From: Planctomycetota bacterium
GTDB lineage: Bacteria > Planctomycetota > Phycisphaerae > Sedimentisphaerales > Anaerobacaceae
Assembly (NCBI GenBank): GCA_019456145.1
Contig: VRUL01000022.1
Coordinates: 1 to 64,000, forward strand
Length of the DNA: 64,000 bases
Reading direction: 5' to 3'
The stretch's first letter is position 1. Every line of letters starts with the position of its first letter. Position numbers and translations under genes: made by a program. Below, piece by piece: positions 9,941-18,240 of this stretch. The notes beneath the pieces were generated by a model that did no database searches, had not been told where the DNA came from, and saw only the letters and a list, made by a program, of their open reading frames with translations.

Positions 9941-9962
9941 GTAATGGAAAAACAACCATTAC
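9941..9962. other. Perfect 7-bp inverted repeat between divergent genes
   Basis: GTAATGG and CCATTAC arms with an 8-base A-rich loop lie between the divergent sulfite-oxidase-like and pyruvate kinase genes. It could be an operator or an mRNA leader hairpin; no regulator can be named. Confidence 0.35.
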
Positions 9963-10104
9963 GGCCAAAATTGACACATTGGCAATTGCCGTAAATGCTG
10001 TAAAGCTACAACCACAACTTTGCTTCTTGACAAATGACGATTTATAGTGTTTGCCTATATAGCAAATTAAGGCACGATTATCGTACACAAAGGAACCTGA
10101 TGCA

Positions 10105-11127
10105 ATGCCCAGAGCCAAGATTATCGCCACGTTAGGACCGGCCAGCAGTAATTATACCGTCCTGCGGAAAATGTTCACAGCGGGCCTGGATGCAGTGAGG
10201 CTGAACTTTTCACATGGCAGCTGTAAACAGCACCTCGACAGCATCAAGCTTGTCCGCGTGCTAAATCAGAAGTACCGACGGCATATCCGGATAATGCAGG
10301 ACCTGGAAGGTTTTAGAATCAGAATCGGACGATTTAAAGATACCGGGAAAATGATTTTAAAAAAACGAACTGTCGTATGGCTAACCAATGATATCAAAGA
10401 CTGCGGCCCGAAAACGATACCCTTTGACTATACAGGCCGGCTGAGCCCAATTAAACCCAAACAGCTTATCTATATCGATGACGGCAACATCAGACTACGT
10501 GTTAAGAGCGTTTCCGAGAACAGTATAAAGGCAGAAGTGTTGGAGGGGGGCATTCTCAGGGAAAGGAAAGGCGTAAATATACCCGATGCCGAGATTGAAT
10601 TTGAGGGGATAACCGAAAAGGACAAGAGAGACATCGAGTTCGGTATAAAACACAATGTTGACTATATCGCTCTTTCGTTCGTACGAGACGCCGATGATGT
10701 TATTAAAGCAGGCGAACTTATAAAGCCAAGGTTGCCTGACTGCCAAGTTGTAGCAAAAATAGAAAGCAGGCAGGCGATAGAAAACATCGACAGGATAATT
10801 GACGCGGCCGATGGAATAATGATAGCCCGCGGTGATATGGGTGTTGCCGTCCCAATTTATGAAGTCCCCATAATCCAAAAGCGTATAATACAAAAATGTA
10901 ACGCCGTGGGAAAATTCGTAATTACGGCCACGCAGATGCTGGAACATATGACCGAGCACAGCAGACCAACGCGTGCCGAGGTCGCCGACGTCGCCAATGC
11001 CATTATCGACGGCACGGACTTCGTTATGCTCTCAGGTGAAACCGCCGTCGGCCTTTTCCCTTATCAGTCTGTTTTGATGATGAACGATATAATCAAGTTT
11101 ACCGAAAAAGCCATGTCGGAATCGTAA
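10105..11127 (+). CDS. pyk: Pyruvate kinase lacking the C-terminal domain
   Basis: A 340-aa protein matching the A and B domains of pyruvate kinase, which makes ATP and pyruvate from phosphoenolpyruvate and ADP. Visible signatures are IIATLGPASSN, RLNFSHG, the catalytic-lysine stretch VAKIES, the metal and substrate loop IMIARGDMGV, and ATQMLEHMTEHSRPTRAEVADVANAIIDG. Typical enzymes are 460-590 aa. This one stops just after the A domain, so the C-terminal regulatory domain is missing. The usual QGPKIR segment reads EGFRIR. The ending is clean, with no frameshifted continuation noticed downstream, so this may be a natural short form rather than a broken gene. A site AGGA lies 11 nt upstream of the ATG. 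Confidence 0.8.
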   Translation: MPRAKIIATLGPASSNYTVLRKMFTAGLDAVRLNFSHGSCKQHLDSIKLVRVLNQKYRRHIRIMQDLEGFRIRIGRFKDTGKMILKKRTVVWLTNDIKDCGPKTIPFDYTGRLSPIKPKQLIYIDDGNIRLRVKSVSENSIKAEVLEGGILRERKGVNIPDAEIEFEGITEKDKRDIEFGIKHNVDYIALSFVRDADDVIKAGELIKPRLPDCQVVAKIESRQAIENIDRIIDAADGIMIARGDMGVAVPIYEVPIIQKRIIQKCNAVGKFVITATQMLEHMTEHSRPTRAEVADVANAIIDGTDFVMLSGETAVGLFPYQSVLMMNDIIKFTEKAMSES

Positions 11128-11201
11128 TGATTCCGTATCCATACCTAATGAGATACCCCACTTTGTTTGAGTGAATCAAATTGCGAGTATGAAGCTCAGG
11201 C

Positions 11202-12635
11202 CTACCCCGACAAATCCGGCAGGACATACGGCTGGCGGTAAAAGCCGCGGACCAGGCGGTCAGCTTGTTCATTGTTTTTGAAGCACTCTTTTTTCCGGTC
11301 AATTTCCAGCCACGGTCCCAGTGTCACTGTCCGGGCGTCGACGTCAATTTCATTGGCCTTGAGGTGTTCCAGCAGGCGTGTGAACATGTCATTGAAGATC
11401 GGAATGTCCCGGACCCGGTCAAGCATCTGCTTCTTCGAAGCCTTGTTGCCGAGCCGGTATGATATGTTGCCGGCATGGCTGACGGCCGTGGAAAGGTGGC
11501 CTTCGAGGACCTCTGCGTTGAGATCCTCACGGCGGTCACTGCGGACCGCCTCGATGAAGTTGACGAAATGGTCGCCGCCTCCGCTGAACTTCTTGACTTC
11601 TTTGCCCTTTTTGTCCCAGGCGATACCGCGATAGAGACTCACCGACCCGCCCTGACAATCGACGATAACACCGACCCGCTCACCACGAAGCGAAGGCATT
11701 TCGCCAGAGCCCTTTGCCTTGCGGAGATTGTGCACCTCATAAAGCAGCGGAGCCGTGGGAAAATCGTAGTAAATTATCTGCGTATTAGGAACATTGCAGG
11801 CATCGTTGAACAGAAATCGACCTCCGATGCTCATCACCCGGCGGGGAAGCATCTTCTCACCCAGGCACCAACGGGCCGCGTCCACCTCGTGGACACCCTG
11901 GTTGCACGACTCCCCATCCCCTGTGTTCCAATCGAAGCTGCAGTCATATTGCAGCCTGTCTCGATAGATCGGCACTTTCTTAGCAGGCCCACACCAGAAG
12001 TCGTAGTCGAGGGTATCCGGGATCGGCAGTGGAGTCTTCCGTCTGCCGCATGATGAGCGTTGCTTGTTGGCAAAAGCAGTGATGTACCTGATCCTTCCAA
12101 GGTTTCCTTCCCTGATCCATTGGATCGCCTTAGCGATGGAACTCTGGGAGCGTCGCTGGGTGCCGCACTGTACGATGCGGTTGTACTTCCTTGCCGTGTT
12201 GACCATCTGCCTACCCTCCCAGATGTAATGCGACAGCGGCTTTTCAACATAGACATGCTTGCCGGCCTGAGACGCCCAGATGGTGCTCAGCCCGTGCCAG
12301 TAGTTTTGTGTTGCGTTGCCGATTACGTCGATGTCCTTACGGTCGAACATCTTACGCATGTCGACGTATTGGGCCACCTTATGGTTGTACTTTGATTCGA
12401 TCGTTTTGGCAGCGCCGCCCATTCGCTCTCGATCCACGTCGCTAAGGGCCACAACGGTCACACCGTTCTGCTTCTCAAAGGAAGGTACGTGTGCCCCCGT
12501 GCCGCGACCTCCGCAACCAACCACGCCTACACAAATGCGGTCATTGGCACCACGTACCCGAGAAAAGGGCAATACCGCCATAACCCCTGCTGCAATCGAA
12601 CTCTTTACAAAATCCCGACGAGTAACAGCTTTCAT
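11202..12635 (-). CDS. Tat-exported Gfo/Idh/MocA family oxidoreductase
   Basis: A 477-aa NAD(P)-dependent oxidoreductase of the Gfo/Idh/MocA family. A Tat-like signal (VTRRDFVKSSIAAGV) precedes the Rossmann fold (about 30-150), with GVVGCGGRGTG for dinucleotide binding and YVEKPLSHY containing the conserved Lys-Pro. The C-terminal substrate domain carries the GDGESCNQGVHEVDAARW segment seen in the large Planctomycete subfamily. These enzymes oxidise or reduce ring positions of sugars or cyclitols, and exported forms often accompany DUF1080 and sulfatase genes, as here some 9 kb away. Substrate unknown. No operon partner is evident. Confidence 0.85.
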   Translation of the reverse strand: MKAVTRRDFVKSSIAAGVMAVLPFSRVRGANDRICVGVVGCGGRGTGAHVPSFEKQNGVTVVALSDVDRERMGGAAKTIESKYNHKVAQYVDMRKMFDRKDIDVIGNATQNYWHGLSTIWASQAGKHVYVEKPLSHYIWEGRQMVNTARKYNRIVQCGTQRRSQSSIAKAIQWIREGNLGRIRYITAFANKQRSSCGRRKTPLPIPDTLDYDFWCGPAKKVPIYRDRLQYDCSFDWNTGDGESCNQGVHEVDAARWCLGEKMLPRRVMSIGGRFLFNDACNVPNTQIIYYDFPTAPLLYEVHNLRKAKGSGEMPSLRGERVGVIVDCQGGSVSLYRGIAWDKKGKEVKKFSGGGDHFVNFIEAVRSDRREDLNAEVLEGHLSTAVSHAGNISYRLGNKASKKQMLDRVRDIPIFNDMFTRLLEHLKANEIDVDARTVTLGPWLEIDRKKECFKNNEQADRLVRGFYRQPYVLPDLSG

Positions 12636-12771
12636 TTCTATTCCCCTTCTAAATTACGATGCTGAAAGATTTCGACATCCATATCCCGCAAGCCTTCCTG
12701 AACTCAATCCCTACTTAGCACCCTACTTAGCGTCTTTGGCCCCGGTCCCTTTGTTATTTTCAATCCACAAC

Positions 12772-13026
12772 TCAGCCGACAACCTTAAAGACCGAATCAC
12801 CGTCTCTTACCCGCTCAGGCACCTTTATACCAATAGAGTCCCCTGCTTTAGCCTCCTGAACGGACTCGTTATCAATCTGCAGGGAGTCAACATTCAGCTC
12901 AAGGTCTGTAGTGTGGCCCTTAATGTGGATTTTATCCCCCACTTTTAAAGCTCCAGTCAGCTCGATGGCCGCTACTACGGGGTGGGCAAAGAAATCTGAT
13001 ACCGTTCCAATTATTTCTTCAGACAT
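12772..13026 (-). CDS. Small EF-Tu domain 2-like protein
   Basis: An 84-aa protein resembling only domain 2 of translation GTPases, a small beta-barrel (VVAAIELTGALKVGDKIHIKG ... AGDSIGIKVPERVRDGDSVFKV). There is no GTPase domain, so it is not a translation factor by itself. Stand-alone proteins of this kind occur in several bacteria, often annotated as elongation factor-like with no proven role. The start at 13026 is chosen because GGAGGT lies 6 nt upstream; the ATG at 13032 directly abuts that site and is unlikely to be used. Confidence 0.6.
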   Translation of the reverse strand: MSEEIIGTVSDFFAHPVVAAIELTGALKVGDKIHIKGHTTDLELNVDSLQIDNESVQEAKAGDSIGIKVPERVRDGDSVFKVVG

Positions 13027-13340
13027 TTGCATACCTCCATTATGTTTTATTTACTTGCCTTTACGCTAAATATACACCTGATGGTATTGTAACTAATTCC
13101 CTCTCAATAGCAAGTAAAGACCTGATCGAAGAGCGTTTGACTATATGATTAAAAAGTGACTTTATGTCCTTACGACACAAATATTGTCTATGTCGAGTAG
13201 CGGCCGGGCGCCACAGGTATTTGGAGCATTGATTAAAGGTGAATCTTCGGTCTTCTGAACCTAAATGCTCTTATTCGAAAAAGAAAGACCCCCGGGGATC
13301 AGGCAGAGGGTCCTTTTATGAGCTTTGCGTTCTTGTGATC
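13027..13340. other. Intergenic region with a terminator
   Basis: It contains the leader of the EF-Tu domain 2-like gene and the terminator of the sigma operon at 13278-13317. Nothing else is recognised. Confidence 0.5.
13278..13317 (-). terminator. Rho-independent terminator of the sigma/anti-sigma operon
   Basis: On the minus strand the arm AAAGGACCC pairs with GGGTCTTT (one G-U pair), separated by a GC-rich loop and followed by a T-rich run (TTTCTTTTT). It lies 24 bp after the stop of the anti-sigma-like gene. Confidence 0.65.
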
Positions 13341-14201
13341 TTACGGATTTAGTTCGAGCTTAATCTGCGCCGACCTGGGCGCGCCGACCTCGTAAATATC
13401 AGCCGGGCCGGTCTCTGGGTACTTGAACTCGATGTCGCTCTCACGCAGGATTGTGCCGTCTTGTTGGGTATGGTCGTATGTGCCCGCGACAGGTAGCTTC
13501 CTGACGATATCAATGTACACCGTAAGTGTTCGGGTGGCACCGGGGAGATTTTTTACGTCACGAATTATCGTCCATACATCGACCTTTTGGTCCTGATAAG
13601 TTCCAGGTTTCTTGACAATCTCCGAGTTGTGTTCGGCCTGTATGATCCGAAACGTCTTGTCGATCATTTCGAAAGGTCCGGCGGCACCGTTAACAAATTC
13701 TTTTGTCTGGTCAATGGTCGATTCGTAGATGTACTTGCCGGCAGGATTCCACCAAAGCCTCTTGCCGGTTTTGAAATCGTTATACTCGACTATTCCCTTA
13801 CGGAGCCCGATATGGACCTTCGAGGTGAATGAAAACCAGTCTATTTGTGGGCCGCCCTGGGACTTGTTCTCGCTGCCGCCTTTGTTGATGATTTGCATCC
13901 AGTCGATTCTCTGCATCGCTTGCCTGACCTGGGCCAATGTAATCGACGTTCCGGAACCGGTCAGGATGTGGATTCCAAGCATTATCGCGGCGATGATAAC
14001 CGCTGCTGTGGCAAGTTTTGTCCATTTACTTTTCATGATATTTCTCCTTATCGTCCCGCTCTTTCGAACAGAGACGGGCAGTTGTTCATTTTGTTTTTCC
14101 ATTGCTGCTTCGGCGGCGGCCATTACCCGCTCGTCTGTAGCGGCGCTGGTTTTAAATCTTACGCTGCGAATCACATCTTCAATTCTCTTTGAGGACCTCA
14201 T
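13341..14201 (-). CDS. Membrane-anchored anti-sigma-like protein
   Basis: A 286-aa protein with a cytoplasmic N-terminus of about 57 residues, one membrane helix (about 60-80, TAAVIIAAIMLGIHILTG) and an extracytoplasmic domain of about 200 residues. The latter has alternating beta-strand character like lipoprotein-carrier or outer-membrane lipoprotein-sorting folds. Its ATG overlaps the stop of the ECF sigma gene by 4 bp (ATGA), so the two are translationally coupled. Planctomycete genomes contain many such sigma plus membrane-protein pairs, where the partner is thought to hold the sigma factor. The N-terminus has no zinc-binding HxxxCxxC motif, so the mode of inhibition is unclear. Confidence 0.6.
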   Translation of the reverse strand: MRSSKRIEDVIRSVRFKTSAATDERVMAAAEAAMEKQNEQLPVSVRKSGTIRRNIMKSKWTKLATAAVIIAAIMLGIHILTGSGTSITLAQVRQAMQRIDWMQIINKGGSENKSQGGPQIDWFSFTSKVHIGLRKGIVEYNDFKTGKRLWWNPAGKYIYESTIDQTKEFVNGAAGPFEMIDKTFRIIQAEHNSEIVKKPGTYQDQKVDVWTIIRDVKNLPGATRTLTVYIDIVRKLPVAGTYDHTQQDGTILRESDIEFKYPETGPADIYEVGAPRSAQIKLELNP

Positions 14202-14782
14202 ATCGCCTCCTTTTTTGTCAGAAGCTGACGTAGTTTTTCCATTCCGTACCGGTACCGGCTTTGCACCGAGTTGATTGACATATCCAGCATCGCGGCAATC
14301 TGGTGAAACTTCATATCTCCCTGCAGATGCAGGATGATAATTTCCCGCTGCTCACAGGACAATTTCTCAAGTGCCCGCATTACTATCTTGATCTGGTCGT
14401 CGCGGGCCATGACATTTGCGGGGTCTGCCACATCAACACGCTGCGCTTTTATATTAACTTGATAATTCGACTGAGCGACTTTTCTGCGCAGATGGTCCCG
14501 GGCCCGATTTACCACACAACTGAGCAGATACCCTTTAAGATTGGTGCGGACTTTGCTACCATCTGATGCCAGGGAAACAAAGACATCCTGCAGACAATCT
14601 TCGGCAGTGTTGATGTCGTAGACCAGCAAACGTGCAACAGTGAGCAGATCGTCCTTGTACTTCAGATATATCTGCTGCAATGCAGAGGTCCGGCCGCGAT
14701 GCAAACCCTTCAAAAGTTGTCGGTCTTCCGACATAAGCACACTTCCCAAAAGCTTCAGGTTACCAGTCTCATGGCCACTCAA
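14198..14782 (-). CDS. ECF-type RNA polymerase sigma factor
   Basis: A 194-aa sigma-70 family factor with region 2 (about 25-95, YDINTAEDCLQDVFVSLAS and LKGYLLSCVVNRARDHLRR) and region 4 (about 125-185, LSCEQREIIILHLQGDMKFHQIAAMLDM and SVQSRYRYGMEKLRQLL). It has no sigma 1 or 3 regions, as expected for extracytoplasmic-function factors. It would redirect RNA polymerase in response to release from the membrane protein encoded next to it. The neighbouring plus-strand transcript starts from a housekeeping-type promoter, so its own targets cannot be read from this window. Confidence 0.85.
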   Translation of the reverse strand: MSGHETGNLKLLGSVLMSEDRQLLKGLHRGRTSALQQIYLKYKDDLLTVARLLVYDINTAEDCLQDVFVSLASDGSKVRTNLKGYLLSCVVNRARDHLRRKVAQSNYQVNIKAQRVDVADPANVMARDDQIKIVMRALEKLSCEQREIIILHLQGDMKFHQIAAMLDMSINSVQSRYRYGMEKLRQLLTKKEAI

Positions 14783-14915
14783 TCACCAATATGACGTAAC
14801 AGGAGTTGATTTTAGTCTAACAATTCTGAAATTTGCAATATGAAAGTTCCGGGTGCACTTTCCGGCCCCATTTTTACTGTCGTATTCAACTCCAAAAAAA
14901 AAATTGAGAAAATGC

Positions 14916-14945
14916 TTGACATCAAACATAAAAAATTCTTAAAAT
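14916..14945 (+). promoter_or_regulatory. Sigma-70-type promoter for the rightward genes
   Basis: A perfect TTGACA (14916-14921), an 18-bp spacer and TAAAAT (14940-14945) lie about 90 bp upstream of the OPX-remnant start at 15035. It would drive the remnant, the membrane protein and possibly the beta-helix gene up to the terminator at 17467. Confidence 0.65.
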
Positions 14946-15034
14946 GGTAGTTTGTGTGGGCTTGCTTTGAACCAACGTGTCCAGCACAGGAATAAGCGGC
15001 TTCACACATATCATAAGAGAAAAGGAGGGCTATT

Positions 15035-15286
15035 ATGGCTTACACGAAAGTGGTAGTGATTTTGTCGCTTTTGATGATTAGTCTCACAGGTTATTACTCA
15101 TCTATGCCCGCTGACATAGAAGCGTTTCTCAAGCCCCAGCAAGTCAATGCCACCGCTAAAACTTATATTTTACAACCTCCCGACAAGATTGAGGTATATT
15201 GCTCGAGGGTTCCGGAAATCGACAAGCAACGGCAGTGGATTCGGCGGCTATTAAGGAATTTTTTTTACGTTGCCAATCCTACGTAG
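15035..15286 (+). pseudogene. Decayed polysaccharide export (OPX/Wza-like) lipoprotein
   Basis: An 83-aa frame with a strong AGGAGG site 7 nt before the ATG. The first 67 residues resemble the start of Planctomycete polysaccharide biosynthesis/export lipoproteins: a hydrophobic leader, a PADIEAFLKPQQV stretch, then YILQPPDKIEV and VPEIDKQRQ, where the family continues into an IRPDG motif. Here the match ends after RQ and the frame closes 18 codons later, whereas full proteins are usually over 250 aa. The leader reads SLTGYYSS. A lipobox would need cysteine where the first tyrosine stands, so the acylation site appears lost. The promoter and ribosome site remain intact. Probably a recent pseudogene. 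Confidence 0.6.
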
Positions 15287-15303
15287 TCTAACTGGAGAAA
15301 ATA

Positions 15304-16158
15304 ATGAAGATTGTGGGGGAAGCAGACATGACCAACCATAGTAGATTGAAGTTAATTCATCTTGCCGGCACGGCCTGGTTCATCCTTTGCGTCGGCTATA
15401 TTATGGTTTTCACACTTCGTCAGGCAGGTTTCCAGTGGTGGATTATATTTTCCCTCTCGGGGCATTCGACATTACTTGTATTTCTGCTGGTGAGCTTATA
15501 TTCATTCGCTCTTTTCCGAGGCGCCGACAGGAGCCAGAAAATAGAAGCAGAACATCCGTTAACCAGTACTAATTACTATACTTTTTTCTATATCACAATT
15601 CCTTTTTTAGGCGGCTTTGCAGGCTGTCTTGGAATGATAGGCGTAAGTACCGTCAAGCAGTTCCTGTTGGGAATCGCCCTGGGAACTTTGGGAGCAACCT
15701 TTTTGGCTTGGGTGATTGTGGACCCGGTGGCGGCCCTTCTGGAAATGCTGTTGCCGGCAGCAAGCCGCAAACATCGGGCTGAACGGCTTATCCAAGCCCA
15801 GGCGGATCGTGAAAAGAAACAGAAGGACCGTGAGCGTTTGTTGTCCGAGGTGCTGGCGAAAGAAGAATCTGATCGACTCGGCTGGCAGGAGGCGTTACAA
15901 CCTCAGGCTGAAAAACTCGCTGGACTGTTGACAACCAATAGAGCGAATTTCAGACAAGCAGAACTTGAAGCAGTTGATATGGGGGTTAAGGCCTGGCAGA
16001 TTGGCGGATTGGGATGTATGCGACAGCTTCGCGATATGGCGATAGATTTATGCAGGCAGAAAAACCAAAATAAAGCTATTGTTGACTATGTTGCCTCCTG
16101 GTGGGATGGTATCGGAAGCTGGCGAACTCCATCTCTTCAAGAGATGATAAATCTTTAA
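15304..16158 (+). CDS. Membrane protein of unknown function with a coiled cytoplasmic tail
   Basis: A 284-aa protein not recognised as a named family. About four membrane helices lie in the first 150 residues (about 19-36, 44-68, 92-112 and 120-150). A charged, likely helical segment rich in K, E, R and Q (about 155-190) and a soluble C-terminal domain ending in SWWDGIGSWRTPSLQEMI follow. It starts 17 bp after the OPX remnant with GGAG 7 nt upstream; a second possible start at 15328 also has a good site. It is transcribed with the OPX remnant and just before the beta-helix gene. Nothing in it shows an enzymatic role. Confidence 0.6.
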   Translation: MKIVGEADMTNHSRLKLIHLAGTAWFILCVGYIMVFTLRQAGFQWWIIFSLSGHSTLLVFLLVSLYSFALFRGADRSQKIEAEHPLTSTNYYTFFYITIPFLGGFAGCLGMIGVSTVKQFLLGIALGTLGATFLAWVIVDPVAALLEMLLPAASRKHRAERLIQAQADREKKQKDRERLLSEVLAKEESDRLGWQEALQPQAEKLAGLLTTNRANFRQAELEAVDMGVKAWQIGGLGCMRQLRDMAIDLCRQKNQNKAIVDYVASWWDGIGSWRTPSLQEMINL

Positions 16159-16192
16159 GAACGAGACCAGACTTTTTGGGCTTTGAAAGGGG

Positions 16193-17407
16193 GTGCGTGT
16201 GTTTAAATCAAAAACTATCTCGATTATATTGTTTATCCTCTGCTTTGTTTCGATTTCTAATGCTTCAAATATCATATATGTTGACGTCAACGGCCCAAAC
16301 GATCCCGGGACAGGGGCGTTTGAGGACCCCTTCCTCAGAATTCAGGACGCAATAGATTCAGCGATTGTTGGTGATATTGTTGAAATACAAGCCGGCCTGT
16401 ATACAGGGCCGGGTAATTATGACCTTGACCCGAACGGTCTGGCTATCACCATTCGCAGCACCGACCCTAACAACCCCGATGTTACAGCAAATACAATCAT
16501 TGACCCAAACCACCTCGGGCGGAGCTTTTATTTCGACAGTGGAGAGGATACAAACTGCGTTATTGCCGGTTTTACACTGCAGAACGGCACGACTGACGGT
16601 TCCGGCGGAGCCATGTATTGTTTTGACAGCAGTCCGACAATAAGGAACTGTGTGATAATAAACAACACGGCGATCTGGAGCGGTGGGGGGATATTTTGCT
16701 TCAACAGTGAATCAACGATTCGGAACTGTATAATCGCCGGTAATTCCGTTGGGGCAACTGGCGGTGGAATCAGATGCGTGTCATGCAGCAATTTTAAAAT
16801 CACTAACTGCACTATCAGTAGTAATTCGGCCGATTGGCAGCAGGGTGAAGGTTTCTACTTCTTTGATTGCACGGTGTCAATCAACAACTCTATTATCTGG
16901 GGTAATGGCTTAGAGCAAATCTATGCTACAGACGGGAATACTACAGTTACATACAGTGATGTCCAAAACGGTTGGTACGGGACAGGAAATATTGATACCG
17001 ATCCATGTTTTGCATTGTTTGATCCAAACAGCGACCCGAACATGTGGGACTTTCATCTGCAAAGTGCTTACGGCAGATGGGACCCAAACAGCCAACTTTT
17101 TGTAAATGATTCGAACACAAGCGTGTGTATTGACTCTGGAGACCCTAATTCAGGCTGGAGTGATGAGCCCTGGCCTAACGGCAAACAGGTAAATATGGGA
17201 GTGTACGGCCGAACCAATCAGGCAAGTATGAACGGAAACCCAGCCGATTTTGATATAGACGGATTCGTCAATTTCGTAGATTTCGCTGAGTTCTCAGATA
17301 AATGGTCTACTGAGGAATTTTGCATTCAGGATTTGGCCCAGAATGGCGTGGTTGAATTCGCGGACCTTCTAATTTTTGTACAGAACTGGGGGTGGCAGCG
17401 GGAATAG
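16193..17407 (+). CDS. Secreted parallel beta-helix protein with dockerin-like tail
   Basis: A 404-aa protein starting at GTG, preceded by GAAAGGGG. A signal peptide ends near residue 24 (SISNA). A DUF1565-type opening follows (IIYVDVNGPNDPGTGAFEDPF ... IQDAID), then right-handed parallel beta-helix coils (about 95-260, with repeated G-G-G/A-I-x-C-x-x-S/N-x-x-x-I-x-N-C-x-I turns). The C-terminal 55 residues form a dockerin-like calcium-binding pair (DFDIDGFVNFVDFAEF ... QNGVVEFADLLIFVQNW). Such proteins are extracellular, and some act on polysaccharides, but no catalytic residues can be assigned. It is the last gene before a strong bidirectional terminator. Confidence 0.75.
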   Translation: MRVFKSKTISIILFILCFVSISNASNIIYVDVNGPNDPGTGAFEDPFLRIQDAIDSAIVGDIVEIQAGLYTGPGNYDLDPNGLAITIRSTDPNNPDVTANTIIDPNHLGRSFYFDSGEDTNCVIAGFTLQNGTTDGSGGAMYCFDSSPTIRNCVIINNTAIWSGGGIFCFNSESTIRNCIIAGNSVGATGGGIRCVSCSNFKITNCTISSNSADWQQGEGFYFFDCTVSINNSIIWGNGLEQIYATDGNTTVTYSDVQNGWYGTGNIDTDPCFALFDPNSDPNMWDFHLQSAYGRWDPNSQLFVNDSNTSVCIDSGDPNSGWSDEPWPNGKQVNMGVYGRTNQASMNGNPADFDIDGFVNFVDFAEFSDKWSTEEFCIQDLAQNGVVEFADLLIFVQNWGWQRE

Positions 17408-17466
17408 CAGGCGATAACCGGGTATACGAATTTAAACAAAACAATTAAATCCCAGGAGTTTGAATA

Positions 17467-17502
17467 AAAAAAGGGCGAAGACATATGACTTCGCCCTTTT
17501 TT
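17467..17502. terminator. Bidirectional rho-independent terminator
   Basis: A perfect 14-bp stem (AAAAAAGGGCGAAG with its complement CTTCGCCCTTTTTT) and an 8-base loop. It separates the rightward beta-helix gene from the leftward PEP-CTERM operon, and T-runs are available on both strands. Confidence 0.9.
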
Positions 17503-17536
17503 CTAAACTCAATTAGTGTTAAACACTGTAAAATCT

Positions 17537-18181
17537 TTACAATGTTCTTCTTCTTCGAAGCCAGCCGACCATTGCCACGCCAATCCCTCCGAGCAGAATA
17601 GCTCCAGGTGCTGGTATGTGCGAGGTCATGCTCATAGTGCCAGTCAAGCCATCACTGTCAGCAATGCCAAAATCAATCATATCCTGTGTGAACATATTTC
17701 CCAGGATAGTCAGATTGAAATCCACGTTGTAACCTGCGGCAAGAACATCCAGGATATCTGAACCGATAGTGTTTGAAATAGAATTGCTGGTGATGTCGGC
17801 TTTGATTTCCGTGTAGGTCACACCAGCAGGTCCGACAGGCACAAAGTCACCTATACCAAGTGATCCACTGAGAAGTACGTTGCCAGCGGCATCTCTAATC
17901 TCGATGGAACCGTCAGGCGTCAGTAAGTAAGGACCACCCAGCGTACCAGAGAGTATCAAATCCGGGATGTACACAAAGCCCGCTCCAACCAGTGCATCAG
18001 TTGTGCTGCCCAGTACCTTGTTAACAGGAATTGTCTGAGCAAATGTGAATGTTCCTGCCACTGGGCCACTTGGTGTGTAGCTCCAGCCACCAGTACCGGG
18101 ACTGAATTCAATAGTTGGAACAGCGAAAGCAGGTACAGCAGTAAACACCAATACAATAATTATCGAAATCCAATTTTTCAT
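17537..18181 (-). CDS. PEP-CTERM-like exosortase substrate
   Basis: A 214-aa secreted protein with a signal peptide (residues 1-20), a beta-rich middle of unknown function and a C-terminal sorting tail. The tail has [13 protein letters not shown], a short hydrophobic helix and the basic end RRRRTL. This is the Planctomycete variant of PEP-CTERM, in which the Pro-rich motif is the presumed exosortase recognition site. An exosortase is encoded in the same strand and locus at 29267-31261. A strong AAGGAGG site lies 7 nt before the ATG. The middle domain is glycine- and threonine-rich and has no recognised family. It would end up at the cell surface or in the exopolymer matrix. Confidence 0.8.
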   Translation of the reverse strand: MKNWISIIIVLVFTAVPAFAVPTIEFSPGTGGWSYTPSGPVAGTFTFAQTIPVNKVLGSTTDALVGAGFVYIPDLILSGTLGGPYLLTPDGSIEIRDAAGNVLLSGSLGIGDFVPVGPAGVTYTEIKADITSNSISNTIGSDILDVLAAGYNVDFNLTILGNMFTQDMIDFGIADSDGLTGTMSMTSHIPAPGAILLGGIGVAMVGWLRRRRTL

Positions 18182-18240
18182 ATTTGGTCCTCCTTAATTC
18201 CTTTCTAATCCAACTTAACTTATTAAAATATCGTCCCATT

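Noticed and set aside
10026..10066. TTGACA upstream of the pyruvate kinase gene as a promoter
   Set aside because: A TTGACA is present, but the nearest TATA-like hexamers lie at spacings of about 10 or 23 bp, which do not fit a standard sigma-70 promoter.
11475..12053. A 192-aa plus-strand frame opposite the Tat-type Gfo/Idh gene
   Set aside because: Antisense shadow; the minus strand has strong family motifs across the same bases.
12700..12740. Direct repeat CCCTACTTAGC occurring twice in tandem
   Set aside because: Two short copies only, in a non-coding gap; no sign of an array or a regulatory role.
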